Positions 1 through 10,330 of a stretch of DNA of 64,000 nucleotides are shown here, one piece after another. The notes beneath the pieces were generated by a model. The model ran no database searches, had not been told where the DNA came from, and saw only the letters and a program-made list of their open reading frames with translations. This stretch comes from Anomaloglossus baeobatrachus (taxonomy: Eukaryota; Chordata; Amphibia; Anura; Aromobatidae): assembly GCF_048569485.1 (NCBI RefSeq), contig NC_134357.1, positions 109,042,744 through 109,106,743 on the forward strand, read 5' to 3'. The translations under genes and the position numbers were made by a program. Numbering within the stretch: the first letter of the stretch is position 1; the number at the start of each line of letters is the position of its first letter.

Positions 1-1465
1 ATAGGGCCTTGGCTCACCTGCGACCAGAGAGCATGCCTGTTTATGGGGCCTGGCTCTCCACCACAAAGAGGGTACCTGGTCAGCACCAACTGTGGGGGCC
101 GCCTCTGCATCCTGCCAGAAGAGGCTGAAGGCGCGGATCCACCAGGCCAGGTATACCCTGAAACCACCAGCCCATGTAAGCCGCCTCTACATCTTGCCAG
201 AAGTGGCTGAAGCCGCGGCCAACGTGAAAGGGTTTTGGGTGGGTTAACGGACTTGTGGGTGGAGGGTGGTGATGTATGGTACCTGGTGCTTTTAAATGTT
301 TTACATGTTTTAATGTTTTATGCATTTTAAAATGTTGTCTTGCAGCCCGAGGACGTGCTGGTGATAACTAAGGGGGAATGTGGCGCCCCTGACCTGGTCA
401 GGCACCACGGAGTACTGCACCCATGCTGGGAACAGTACAATACAGGTAATCCAGAAGGCTGACCGGGGTGTGGTACACAGGCGCATAGTGATCAGGCCTC
501 ACACATGTACCTATGAGAGGACCCCTGGGGATCCCAGGAGGGGGAAAAGCCTTCACCTTCACTGGAATAGTGGAGGGGGCCAAAAGCCTCCATCTCCTCT
601 CAAGGGGTGTGGTAAGAGAGTCTGGTTGCTAGGTGGCGTAGGCAAGAACAGGAGAGGAGGGGCAGTGAGCCAGAGCAGAGCAGAGTCCAGGGAGCTCGAG
701 TGAGGAGCAGATCCCGTGGGCTGCTGTAGTCTGACAGCGTCCGCGCAGTGGCTACCGACGGGGGAGAACGGTCAACTAGGAGTGCTACCCGAAATCCATC
801 TTCAGCTAGAGAGAGAGCAACGGAGTGGGAAGTAAGGAGACTGCTAGAGAGTACCAGGCCCAAACGGGCGGCAGTTCCCGAAGCGGAGATAGATCCAGCT
901 TTCTTTTGCTAAACCTGCCGGTGTGGGGCTCTCAAAGCCCACGCCACAACACCACAAAAGCCGCAGCCACGTAGCCACAGTTAGGGCCCATAGGTCACAG
1001 GAGGCAAGAAGCTGGAGTGATCTGGCCCAGGCGACAAGCACACGGCAAACGAAGGGGAGAGAGGCTTCAGCATCTTCCCTGGGTGACCCCCATAGGGACT
1101 CAAAGTCGGGGTTACCCCAAACCACCAAGGGCTAAGGAAGGCGAGTTAGTAGTCACCCTCACAAGTCAGCCTGAAGGATACCTGGTTCCCGCCTGGTTCA
1201 TCCCAGCTACGCCCGGGTTACTCACCCTGCCACCTGAAGTGAGTAAAAACCCTGAAAGACATCCTGCCTGTGTGGAGTTATTCTGCGCCTTGTGGTTCTA
1301 CGCACCTACACAGGGCCCTGGGGCTTGCCTCACTCTCAGGAGGCTATTCCAACTAACTGCACTCACCATCAGCCCCAGGCGTACCTCAACCTGCAGTGGC
1401 GGTCCCCACTGACCGCAATACTGAGAGTGGCGTCACGACAAGAAGAAGATCTCCTACCTGTGACA
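1..1465 (+). mobile_element. 3' end of an LTR retroelement: internal tail, PPT and LTR
   Basis: Bases 1-365 look like the tail of an internal region; no domain is recognisable. A purine-rich tract at about 366-378 (ctaagggggaa) is followed directly by TGTGGCGCCCCTGACC at 379, the arrangement expected of a polypurine tract and LTR start. The LTR probably ends near 1465 (ctgtgaca), but this right border is a guess because the other LTR and the target duplication lie outside the window. The start resembles the inverted LTR that ends at 29353 and the LTR starting at 46602. It is a partial fossil, cut by the window edge. Confidence 0.5.
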
Positions 1466-1515
1466 GATCCATCTACGTGGAGTCCCTGAAGGTAATGCAC
1501 CGACACAGCGTTTGC

Positions 1516-2135
1516 GGGGCTCCACAGCACACAGCACTGGGGAGCATGGACAGCATAAGGGGGGCACAGGCAGCACTCACCGTGGCATGGACAGCACTGG
1601 TGGCAGCATGGACAGCATTAGGTGGTGCGGACAGCACTGGTGGGGGGGCATAGACATCACCCAGGGGGTACAGACAGCACTAGGGGGGGCACGGACAGCA
1701 GTGAGGGGTTACACCGCGCTGCGGGGGTACACAGCACTGGGGTGTACACAGCACTAGGGGGTACACACAACACTAGGGGGTACACACAGCACCTGGGGGT
1801 ACACAGCACTGGGGGGTACACACTGTACTAGGAGGTACACAGCATGAGGGGGTACACACAGCACGAGGGGGTACACACAGCACGAGGGGGTACACACAGC
1901 ACGAGGGGGTACACAGCACTAGGGGGTACACAGCATGAGGGGGTACACACAGCATTAAGGGGTACACAGCATTAAGGGGTACTCACTGCACTAGGGGGTA
2001 CACACTGCACTAGGGGGTACACACTGCACTAGGGGGTACATACAGCACGAGGGGGTACACACAGCATTGGGGGGTACATACAGCATTGGGGTGTACACAC
2101 AGTACGAGGGGGTACACAGCACTGAGCGGGGGGGG
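1516..2135. repeat. Minisatellite with a unit of about 20 bp
   Basis: Variants of gggggtacacacagcacgag are repeated head to tail across about 600 bp; the cleanest period-20 copies lie at about 1850-1920. Divergent units (cactaggggg, cattgggggg) mark both edges. Open frames across it, on either strand, are by-products of the repeat. Confidence 0.9.
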
Positions 2136-2521
2136 GGGCAGCGATGGGTTGAGTACTCGCAGTGAGGGGGAGGGAGAGTCACACACACACAGCAGGTCAA
2201 GGAGGCTGGTAAACCTGCTGCAGCTCTTCTGTGTGACTTTATCGCAGCGTGCTGCTTACCCCGCCCACCAGAGCACACAGGCCGGGGATAAGCCTAGAAT
2301 GTATGGGCTGCAGTCAGGTCCTGGAAGTCAGGATCTGGAGAGAGCCCGTACATTCTAGCATCTACCCACAGGGCATAAGGCAGTGGGATTTAAAGGGCCG
2401 GCAGCCGGGAAAAGCGCGGCTGCCACCAAAGTACAATGGTCCCCGGGAATGTGCCCGGGGGCCGCATAAAAAGTCGTCACGGGCCGTATACGGCCCGCGG
2501 GCCGGAGGTTCCCCACCCCTG
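2136..2521. mobile_element. Right end of a hAT (Charlie-like) DNA transposon
   Basis: The sequence ends at 2521 with a GC-rich terminus whose reverse complement begins CAGGGGTGGGGAACCTCCGG, the typical start of hAT-Charlie terminal repeats. The next 8 bases (2522-2529, ctttacac) would be the target duplication. No matching left end is seen upstream, so it probably lies beyond base 1. If so, the LTR element and minisatellite at 1-2135 are nested in this hAT, which itself sits in a mariner element. Confidence 0.5.
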
Positions 2522-2573
2522 CTTTACACTGATGTCAACACACTTCTTACATCTATATTCTAAGTTCTGTAAG
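2522..2573 (-). mobile_element. C-terminal piece of a mariner transposase, cut off by an LTR insertion
   Basis: On the minus strand these 52 bases encode a mariner-type C-terminus (LEYRCKKCVDI). The reading frame is the same one that runs off the end of the mariner remnant at 7196-8250, so the two pieces were continuous before the LTR element at 2574-7195 inserted with TSD TAAG. On the left the piece is cut by the hAT end at 2521. Confidence 0.7.
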
Positions 2574-3867
2574 TGTCGCGGGCGGGGAGGAGGGTGTCAG
2601 CACACCGCGCTCACCCCTTCTGCTCGGGTCCGGCAGTTGCTCCTGGTGGCTCGAGCTGCGGGTCGGATCCCGGGGTGTCTCGAGCGACACTCCTCGCCCG
2701 TGAGTGAAAAGGGGGGGTGTTTGTTGGGATTATAGTTCGTGACGCCACCCACGGTTGTGGTGATGGCACCACCGCTGCTCAGTGTGAGGGTCCCGGGGAT
2801 GGTGATGGGAGCAGCCAGGTGTTGTGTTGCCCCTCCGTGGGTAGGGGTTGGTGATCCCGGGGCCCGGTGAAGAGATGTGAAGTGTAGGGCCTGGAGGGCG
2901 CAGGGACGCGGGGGCAGCGCTGTGCCTTGCGGCACTGTGGTACTCACTCAGCCTGAGACACGGACACAGTTTGTACGGTAAACCAACGGCTGGTAGGACG
3001 GTCCCACAGACGGTTGCACCTGCACTCCCGGTAGGTGACGGTGACGTCTCTCTTCCTTGCACCTGTTTGACTGATGGTAGCGGTGGATTCCCTCCGGTTA
3101 CCCGCTCCCCGACTGCAATCTGGGCCGGAGGAGCTCTACACTTTGCCCGCAGGCGCTGGCCCTGGGGAAACTGGTGCCTTGGCGGTGGCGGTGTCTCCCC
3201 GGTAATGGTCGGGCTGTTGCCGTCAATCGGGACTTTGTTGCTGGGGGATCTGCGTCCCCTTCGCTGACGGATTCGGCAAATTGGGCGACTCCTAGCCTTG
3301 CCGGGGTCCGAGAGGCCCCTGCCCTGGTGCTGACTGTCCTTCGGAACACTGCTCCAGACCACCGGGCACACAGCCAACGGGGTCCTTCCAGGAACTTCCA
3401 AACGGTCCCCCTCCGGACAGTCACCGCCGTCGCTGACCTTGCTGTTCTAGCCCTACACACAGCTGGGCTCTCAGGCTCTGCGCACTCTCTGCGCTCTCTC
3501 CACTTCTTGCTTTCCTCCTTTTCCACTTTCCTTTCCTTCACTTTCACTTCTGGTTGTTTACTCTAGCCCCTGCCTGGGCTAATCTGCTGTTCACTCGTTC
3601 ATGTCCCTGACAGTTCTCCTGCTCCTCCCTGAGCTTTCTGCTTCTTTACTCAAGCCCTGCCTGGGCTAATCTGCCTGGTTACTTCCTGCCTCCAGAGTTG
3701 TGAGCTCCTTGGTGGGCGGAGCCAACCGCCTGGCCCACCCCCTGGTGTGCATCAACAGACTCTTGGAGGAAGGCAACAAGGATTTCTGGTTAGCAGGTGT
3801 GCCTACCTGGAGTGTGGGGTGTAGTGGTGTTGTTATCTGTGTCCCCTGGCTTGCCCAGGGCGACACA
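2574..3867 (-). repeat. 3' LTR of the young LTR element
   Basis: This is a 1294-bp terminal repeat, essentially identical to 5902-7195. Many open frames inside it recur in the other copy and read as GC-rich noise; none has recognisable domains. It shares long blocks (for example the region around ccacccacggttgtggtga) with the LTRs at 16603, 18539 and, in inverse orientation, 15668 and 29951. Confidence 0.9.
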
Positions 3868-3878
3868 TTCCCCCTTAG
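3868..3878 (-). promoter_or_regulatory. Polypurine tract
   Basis: On the minus strand ctaagggggaa abuts the 3' LTR. The same tract precedes LTRs at 379 (plus strand) and 19773 (minus strand), which supports it as the plus-strand priming site of this LTR group. Confidence 0.7.
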
Positions 3879-4520
3879 CAAAATGCAGACCGTCCGCGGG
3901 CTGCCGTCCTACACCGGTTTTATTTTTCTGTAAAAAGGGGAGAACAGGGTTAAACATAACATAAGCATTTTCAATCAACTCTTCCCAAGACGGGAGGCAC
4001 ATATTGCTTTTAACGTTTCAACGGTGTACGGTCACGGTTTCCGCTCTCTCCCACCCAAGCAACCTGGCCCTGATGCTGCCCCTAAAACCCAGGCAGCACC
4101 CCTTGACCCACAGTCCAGCACAAGTCACCCGAGCGGGATCTGTCCTTCCTTCCAGAGGGTAGCCACCGGTCCCTTTGGTGGCTGGGCCCTGGCCTGCTCT
4201 GCTCAGGGCCCTCCCTCCAACCTGCCTCTCCGGAGGCGGCATTGCGGAAACGGTAACGGTACCCAACATATTTACAAGCCACTAACGTTTGTAGTTGCCC
4301 TGCAGAGTTCACGGGCTTGTCCATGGCTAGTTCCCATGCATTTTTAAACTTTAAACGGTCCCCACGGGGACAACGGTGCCGGCTCCTGCCGGTTGCTAAT
4401 CACAGCTGACAATCAGGTGACTTCTCGGGTAATCATTTTCATCTTTCAAAACTTTCAACAAACTTTCAAACAAACAAAGCGCTGGTCCCTACGGGGACGG
4501 TGCTGCGGGCCTCCATTGCC

Positions 4521-5600
4521 CTACTCCGGTCCTGCTGCTGCTTCATCCGAGGGAGGGGGTGCAGAGCTCATCTTGCCCTCCGGGCTGCCCCTCAGCTTTA
4601 CATCCAGGGCAAACCACCCCCTCTCTCCGCAGTGCCGAGTGTACCGCACCATGTCTCCCGGGATAAGATTGCGGCCAGGATGCTCTTCGGGCAGGTGAGC
4701 ATGCACATCCCGCCGAGCTACAAATACCTCGGCCTCCAGGCCCGGTTCGTATATGAACCCGTAGCCCCGGCGGATATCGAATCGCCTCACCTGCCCCCCG
4801 TAGAACGGGCCCCGGACACGGAAGGTCGCTTGCCGCAGGTTCTCCTTTTCCCGTATGACTCGGGCCACCAGCTCGGCTTTCCTACGCTCCCTCTCCGCGA
4901 TCTCCAGGCCCAGCTTGGTCGGCTCCCTGTCCCAGTATGGCTCCGGCGCACGGGTTGAGCCCCGCGGGACATTCAGCACGTTACCCACTGTCAGGAAGGT
5001 GGGTGGCGTATCCCGCGGTGTCATGGCCTTGGGCGCTGCCTTGCAGCAACAACCCGGCGCCACCTCAGCTGAGGTGTGGGGGATGGGCACAGGGGCTTTC
5101 CGCAGTTGGGCCTTCGGCTCGGAGCGGGTCATCGGCTCCGGCTCGGGGAACTGCTCGGGGACTGTTTCTGGCGCAATCTTCGGGGCCTTCCATGGCAATG
5201 CCTCCGGTTTGCTTCGGGCTCCGGCTACAGTTCGGTCCGCTGGGGCGGACGGGCTGGGTATCGCTACCGGTTGCGGTGGCAGCGGGCCTAGTGGCGGGGT
5301 CACGGCCTCCGAGACGGGTGGCGAAGGAGGCAACGGGGGGAGAGGGCTTGGACCGGGTCCCTCAGCCGCAGCGACCGGTCCCTCCGGGACATAGGGGCGT
5401 GGGTCACTCACCCTCCCTTCCTCCGCTTCCTCCTCGCGTCTCCGCACGGCTGCCAAAACGTCCGCCATGTCGGTCTCCCACTCCTCCAGGAGGAGCTGCA
5501 TTTTGACCTGCAGCCTTAGATGGAGCTGCGCGGTCCGGATCTCCACCCACGCTGCGGTTCCCGGTGCGGGGGCCACGGTGTTTCGGGACGGCATCCACAT
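4521..5600 (-). CDS. LTR-element ORF, 359 aa, with a C-terminal cold-shock-like domain
   Basis: Seen: a single open frame filling most of the internal region. Residues 1-80 form a predicted helical, charged module (PGTAAWVEIRTAQ, an acidic stretch near 55-65, then SDPRPYVPEG). Residues 80-200 are proline-rich and low in complexity, with a CCC triplet at 184-186. Residues 225-260 are a charged helix rich in E, R and K. Residues 268-336 match the cold-shock fold: an RNP1-like GYGFIY at 279-284, an RNP2-like EVFVARRDV at 291-299, then PGDMVRY and a final strand near ALDVK. Known: cold-shock domains bind single-stranded RNA or DNA, as in Y-box and Lin28 proteins. Inferred: this may be a Gag-like or RNA-packaging protein with a captured nucleic-acid-binding module in place of zinc knuckles. 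The N-terminal module recurs in the ORF at 17628-18251, which lacks the cold-shock part. The first ATG of the frame was used; start not otherwise supported. Confidence 0.65.
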   Translation of the reverse strand: MWMPSRNTVAPAPGTAAWVEIRTAQLHLRLQVKMQLLLEEWETDMADVLAAVRRREEEAEEGRVSDPRPYVPEGPVAAAEGPGPSPLPPLPPSPPVSEAVTPPLGPLPPQPVAIPSPSAPADRTVAGARSKPEALPWKAPKIAPETVPEQFPEPEPMTRSEPKAQLRKAPVPIPHTSAEVAPGCCCKAAPKAMTPRDTPPTFLTVGNVLNVPRGSTRAPEPYWDREPTKLGLEIAERERRKAELVARVIREKENLRQATFRVRGPFYGGQVRRFDIRRGYGFIYEPGLEAEVFVARRDVHAHLPEEHPGRNLIPGDMVRYTRHCGERGWFALDVKLRGSPEGKMSSAPPPSDEAAAGPE

Positions 5601-5880
5601 GGTGTCTTTGCTGTTTGCTTCCAGGAACGGGATGTTTGCAGAGTCCTGGCGTCCCTGCTTTTATAGCGGCGACTACATGCCGCCAGCCGCCATCGCGTCC
5701 CCCTTAGCTCTTTCCGGCCCCTCCTCTCTCGGGGCGGAGTTTTGGCCTTCGCGCCTCTACTGCTCGAGAAGACGCTCGAGCGGGAACTTTTCGCGCCAAA
5801 GATGGCGGCTTCTGAAATTTTTCTGCCGGATACCTCCGGCGGTAACAAGGCGCACCTCTACCAGACGGCAGAGCGGTAAG

Positions 5881-5898
5881 ATCCTGTTCGTGACGCCA
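5881..5898 (-). promoter_or_regulatory. Primer-binding-site-like sequence
   Basis: Starting three bases inside the 5' LTR boundary, the minus strand reads TGGCGTCACGAACAGGAT, beginning with the TGG that pairs with a tRNA CCA end. A close match lies at the same place in the related element near 18520-18536. I could not assign the primer tRNA. Confidence 0.5.
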
Positions 5899-5901
5899 AG
5901 T

Positions 5902-7195
5902 TGTCGCGGGCGGGGAGGAGGGTGTCAGCACACCGCGCTCACCCCTTCTGCTCGGGTCCGGCAGTTGCTCCTGGTGGCTCGAGCTGCGGGCCGGATCCCG
6001 GGGTGTCTCGAGCGACACTCCTCGCCCGTGAGTGAAAAGGGGGGGTGTTTGTTGGGATTATAGTTCGTGACGCCACCCACGGTTGTGGTGATGGCACCAC
6101 CGCTGCTCAGTGTGAGGGTCCCGGGGATGGTGATGGGAGCAGCCAGGTGTTGTGTTGCCCCTCCGTGGGTAGGGGTTGGTGATCCCGGGGCCCGGTGAAG
6201 AGATGTGAAGTGTAGGGCCTGGAGGGCGCAGGGACGCGGGGGCAGCGCTGTGCCTTGCGGCACTGTGGTACTCACTCAGCCTGAGACACGGACACAGTTT
6301 GTACGGTAAACCAACGGCTGGTAGGACGGTCCCACAGACGGTTGCACCTGCACTCCCGGTAGGTGACGGTGACGTCTCTCTTCCTTGCACCTGTTTGACT
6401 GATGGTAGCGGTGGATTCCCTCCGGTTACCCGCTCCCCGACTGCAATCTGGGCCGGAGGAGCTCTACACTTTGCCCGCAGGCGCTGGCCCTGGGGAAACT
6501 GGTGCCTTGGCGGTGGCGGTGTCTCCCCGGTAATGGTCGGGCTGTTGCCGTCAATCGGGACTTTGTTGCTGGGGGATCTGCGTCCCCTTCGCTGACGGAT
6601 TCGGCAAATTGGGCGACTCCTAGCCTTGCCGGGGTCCGAGAGGCCCCTGCCCTGGTGCTGACTGTCCTTCGGAACACTGCTCCAGACCACCGGGCACACA
6701 GCCAACGGGGTCCTTCCAGGAACTTCCAAACGGTCCCCCTCCGGACAGTCACCGCCGTCGCTGACCTTGCTGTTCTAGCCCTACACACAGCTGGGCTCTC
6801 AGGCTCTGCGCACTCTCTGCGCTCTCTCCACTTCTTGCTTTCCTCCTTTTCCACTTTCCTTTCCTTCACTTTCACTTCTGGTTGTTTACTCTAGCCCCTG
6901 CCTGGGCTAATCTGCTGTTCACTCGTTCATGTCCCTGACAGTTCTCCTGCTCCTCCCTGAGCTTTCTGCTTCTTTACTCAAGCCCTGCCTGGGCTAATCT
7001 GCCTGGTTACTTCCTGCCTCCAGAGTTGTGAGCTCCTTGGTGGGCGGAGCCAACCGCCTGGCCCACCCCCTGGTGTGCATCAACAGACTCTTGGAGGAAG
7101 GCAACAAGGATTTCTGGTTAGCAGGTGTGCCTACCTGGAGTGTGGGGTGTAGTGGTGTTGTTATCTGTGTCCCCTGGCTTGCCCAGGGCGACACA
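5902..7195 (-). repeat. 5' LTR of the young LTR element
   Basis: This is the 1294-bp partner of 2574-3867. It is followed by TAAG at 7196-7199, the right half of the 4-bp target duplication, and by mariner sequence. Confidence 0.9.
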
Positions 7196-8250
7196 TAAGC
7201 CTAGCAAAAAGAAGGATTTCGGTTGTGCCTCAAACCAGGCATTCGTAGCAGCCATGGTATCAGAAATGGTGTGAAATTTGGTACCCTTGAGGTGTTTCTT
7301 CAGGTTTGGAAAAAGATGATAGTCGGAGGGAGCTCTATCTGGTGAATAAGGTGGGTAGTCAACTAGCCGGAAGCCCAGCTATGGCAGTTTTGTCATGGTC
7401 GCTTGTGCAGTCTGAGCAGAGGCATTGTCTTGCAGGAACAAAATTCCTTTAGACAGCTTGCCGCGCCTTTTGGCCTTCAGAGCTGCCTTCAATTGGTCCA
7501 AAAGTTCAATGTAATACCCTGTATTGATGGTGGAACCCTTTGGAAGGAAGTCCACTAGCAGCACGCCCTCCTTATCCCAGAGCACAAACGCCATCACCTT
7601 AGTGGCTGATTTTTGCAGCCTGAACTTCTTTGGATGAGGAGAACCACTGTGCTTTCACTCTTTTGACTGAACCTTGTTTTCAGGGTCATACAAATAAATC
7701 CAGGTCTCATCAGTTCTTATCAGTCCAGAAATGCTGACAAATGGACCGGGAAGTTTTCATTCGCATGCTTCTCTGATGTGTTGTCAAACATTTTGGGGAC
7801 CCACTTTGCAGAAGCTTCCTCATGTCCAAATGTTCATGGATAATGACACAAACACGTTCATCCCCATGATGTCAGCTATTGCTTTAGCTGAGATCTGTCG
7901 ATACTCTAGTATGAGGTTGTGCGCAGCATCGACAATCTCCGGAACAACAACTACTCTCGATCATCCAGGACGTTCCTCATCATTGGTGCAGAAAGGGCCC
8001 GTTTTAAATTTGGCAACCCAGTTCTTAAATGTGGAATATGAAGGGCATTGATCCCCCAACGTCTGCGACATATCACCATGAATATCCATCACAGACTTTC
8101 CTTGCAGAAACAAGAATTTTATGTCTCCTCTGCTCTCAGTTGCTTTGAATATCACATTAGACTCCACCATTTTATTTTCCCATGTGCGTAGAACACTGTT
8201 GCCATAACCAACAAACACAAAACTTTGAAAACATATATTAGACACATAAG
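7196..8250 (-). mobile_element. Mariner (DD34D-type) transposon remnant
   Basis: Read on the minus strand, this holds a broken mariner transposase. An N-terminal helix-turn-helix region lies at about 7960-8170 (MVESNVIFKA, then LFLQGKSVMDIHGDMS and STFKNWVAKFK). It is followed by the catalytic region at about 7210-7700: VLWDKEGVLLVDFLPKG, LQDNASAQTAQ and YPPYSPDRAPSDYHLFP. Stops interrupt the frame (for example just after FVSLSMNIW and after TMTKLP). The C-terminus continues at 2522-2573 beyond the inserted LTR element. Terminal repeats could not be fixed; the 5' end is probably near 8200-8250. It is a dead DNA transposon, not a host SETMAR-type gene, as no SET domain is present. Confidence 0.85.
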
Positions 8251-8593
8251 GCTTTCATGTGATGTAATATTCGTATAACTTGGTTGTTGTACTTCTACTT
8301 CTATAACCCAGGGTTTGATACTGTTGCTGCTTTCACCACTTTATGGAGTCAACTTTTAATGGGTCTTCATATTTGTAATATTATCAATTGAAAAAAATAA
8401 AATGTTATTGCATTTTTAGCATTGCATATTTTGTTGTTTGCTAATATGGACCATAGCAAGCTGAGCCAATGACTTCTATGGAAGAGTTTTATGTGCTTGT
8501 CCTGTAACATGTTCAGTGGTCTCTGTTCAGGAAGAAGGAGGTAAGTTGTGAAAATAAACCAGTGGTGGAACTTGTCTTATCTTCTGTATATAT
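8251..8593. other. Unassigned AT-rich sequence
   Basis: No gene, terminal repeat or satellite was recognised here. It is moderately AT-rich and has no long open frame. Confidence 0.5.
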
Positions 8594-9254
8594 TGTGATG
8601 GGGTTACTCACTCTGCTTGTTTTCTCAAGGTAGCAACAGGAACACTTTTTTTTTAAAGTCCAATTGATTTATAAAATAGCACATAAACCACACTGTTGGA
8701 AATATACCACCAGCCTTCCTTCAGCCTCACAGGAACATACATATGCTTTAGACTACGTTTAACACATGGTACACGTGCACAGGTTTGGATACACTTCTCA
8801 AGTATCCCAGTGGACCTATGTCAGCCTCCACTCATTGACTCTGGAAAGAATTCATACAGCTTTGCATGACGTACCTCCCGGAGGTTTCACAAACCTCCAT
8901 ACACTGACCCCAGTCAGATGAACCGAACCCCCCTCTTCCTTCAGACGGTCCCTTCGAGAGGTGTCTCAAACTCTATCTACAGTCTCGGTTAGAACAATCC
9001 TCCCTTTTCCTTCGGATAATTCCTCCTTGGAGAGATACCAATCTCCCCACACTGCCCATGTGGCAAACAAACCTTCTCCATGTCAACATGTGAGACAGAT
9101 CCATAGGCAGATGTATGTGGATAGCCAGACCCGCTCATCTCTCCAGCCATCTGTAAAACCTGGCCCTGGTATGCCTTAACAAGACCTGTGGCACTACAAA
9201 TACCAGAACGTACATCCAGGTTTACATCACTTCTGTGATACATACCATGTTACA
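8594..9254 (-). mobile_element. Probable solo LTR, 661 bp
   Basis: The segment begins tgtgatgggg and ends catgttaca, with ATAT on both sides (8590-8593 and 9255-9258). The duplication lies in AT-rich DNA, so it is weak support by itself. No internal region is present. Orientation is uncertain; minus is favoured because the minus strand starts TGTAACATGG. It is unlike the other LTRs in the window. Confidence 0.4.
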
Positions 9255-9371
9255 ATATATGTGTTACCTTTTATTGTAGCTTGCCTATGATCATAAGATG
9301 ACTACTGAAAAATGATCTTAGCCTATAATGAGCCTCAGTAATGCAACATTTAACATTTATTTTAACTATGT

Positions 9372-9654
9372 ATATATTATTATCATTATTATTATTATTT
9401 ATTTTTATAGTGCCATTTATTCCATAGCGTTTTACATGTGAAAGGGGTATTCGTAATAGGGACAAGTACAATAATCATAAACAATACAAGGCACAGACTT
9501 GTACAGGAGGAGAGAGGTCCCTGCCCGCGAGGGCTCACAGTCTACAAGGAATAGGTGAGGATACAGTAGGTTTGGGTAGAGCTGGTTGTTCGGCGTTATA
9601 TCAGACTGAGGGTTACGGCAGGTTATAGGCTTGTCGGAAGAGGTGGGTCTTCAG
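9372..9654 (-). mobile_element. 3' end of an L2-type LINE
   Basis: On the minus strand the piece opens with the last codons of ORF2 (KTHLFRQAYNLP), then a 3' untranslated region, and ends in an (ATT)n-like tail near 9375-9400. The conserved ccctgcccgcgagggctcac stretch lies at 9521-9540. The piece is continuous with 14238-14536; a hAT inserted between them (TSD GTCTTCAG). Confidence 0.65.
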
Positions 9655-10199
9655 CAGGCCCGGCCTGACCATAGGGCAATTTTGGCAAATGCCAGATGGG
9701 CCGGTCCCTGTAGTGGGCCGCTCTCTCCTGTCACCGCTGCTGTGCTCAGCAGTGTGCAAGCTGGGCACTACTGTGCGCACACTAGCTGCAGCAGGACCAG
9801 GAGACAGCATGCTGTGCCGGCCCTGCTGTGTGATAGTGTGCCCGGCATGCACACACTAATGAGGAGCGCGGCGGCGGTACCGGTGACCACAGCTTCCTCC
9901 TTCCTATTCAAATGTATTTGCGTCTTTCAGACGTAAATACATTTCAACAGTGTGCCAAGACTGGGCTCCGCCCCCGACGTGCAGCAACGTGATGAGATCA
10001 GCACCTTGCTGACGTCATCACAGTGCTGTGGGCGCCACACTGGACGCATTAGGCAGCGGTGGGGAGGGGCTGAGGTCACATAACGGGGGACCTTTGTGAA
10101 AGAACACAGCTTTGTGAAAGGCAGAGGGAGAGGTAGGAGTGTGAAGTGATGGGGGAGTGTAATTTGTGTGCGTAGCGGGTGCATTGTATTATGTCTGGG

Positions 10200-10330
10200 G
10201 AGGGGGTAATGGAGGGTGCACCGTATTGTGTGTGTGTGTGTGTGTGTGTGTAGGAAGGGATAATGGAGGGTGCATTGTATTGTGTGTTTGTGGGGGGAGG
10301 GGGTAATGGGGGGTGCATTGTATTTGTGTG
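10200..10330. repeat. TG-rich minisatellite, first part
   Basis: Blocks of ggaggggtaatggagggtgc alternate with attgtattgtgtgtgtg. The same array resumes at 11202 on the other side of an LTR-derived insertion. Confidence 0.85.

Larger units (their letters stand above)
2574..7195 (-). mobile_element. Complete non-autonomous LTR retroelement with a cold-shock-like ORF
   Basis: Two direct repeats of 1294 bp (2574-3867 and 5902-7195) flank a 2034-bp internal region, all in minus orientation. The element begins TGTGTCGCCCTGGGC and ends CCGCCCGCGACA. A polypurine tract (ctaagggggaa) borders the 3' LTR and a TTGGCGTCACGAACAGG primer-site-like stretch borders the 5' LTR. A 4-bp target duplication TAAG lies at 2570-2573 and 7196-7199. 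I saw only one difference between the LTRs, so the insertion is young. The internal region has no protease, RT or integrase and carries one long ORF (4521-5600), so the element must be mobilised in trans. It looks whole for its kind. It sits inside a mariner element. Confidence 0.88.

Noticed and set aside
2730-3401. The LTRs as candidate endogenous retrovirus with env
   Set aside because: No env, RT or integrase is encoded between the paired LTRs at 2574-7195, and the one internal ORF is not viral-envelope-like.
2730-3547. Long minus-strand frames inside the LTR (223 and 149 aa), repeated at 6058-6875
   Set aside because: They lie in LTR sequence, overlap one another in different frames, show no domains and appear twice only because the LTR is duplicated.
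4855-5506. Plus-strand frames of 179 and 189 aa opposite the cold-shock ORF
   Set aside because: They are GC-rich shadows of the minus-strand ORF and contain no recognisable domain.
7379-8245. A host SETMAR-like gene
   Set aside because: Only mariner transposase parts are present, with stops, no SET domain and no introns; it is a transposon remnant.
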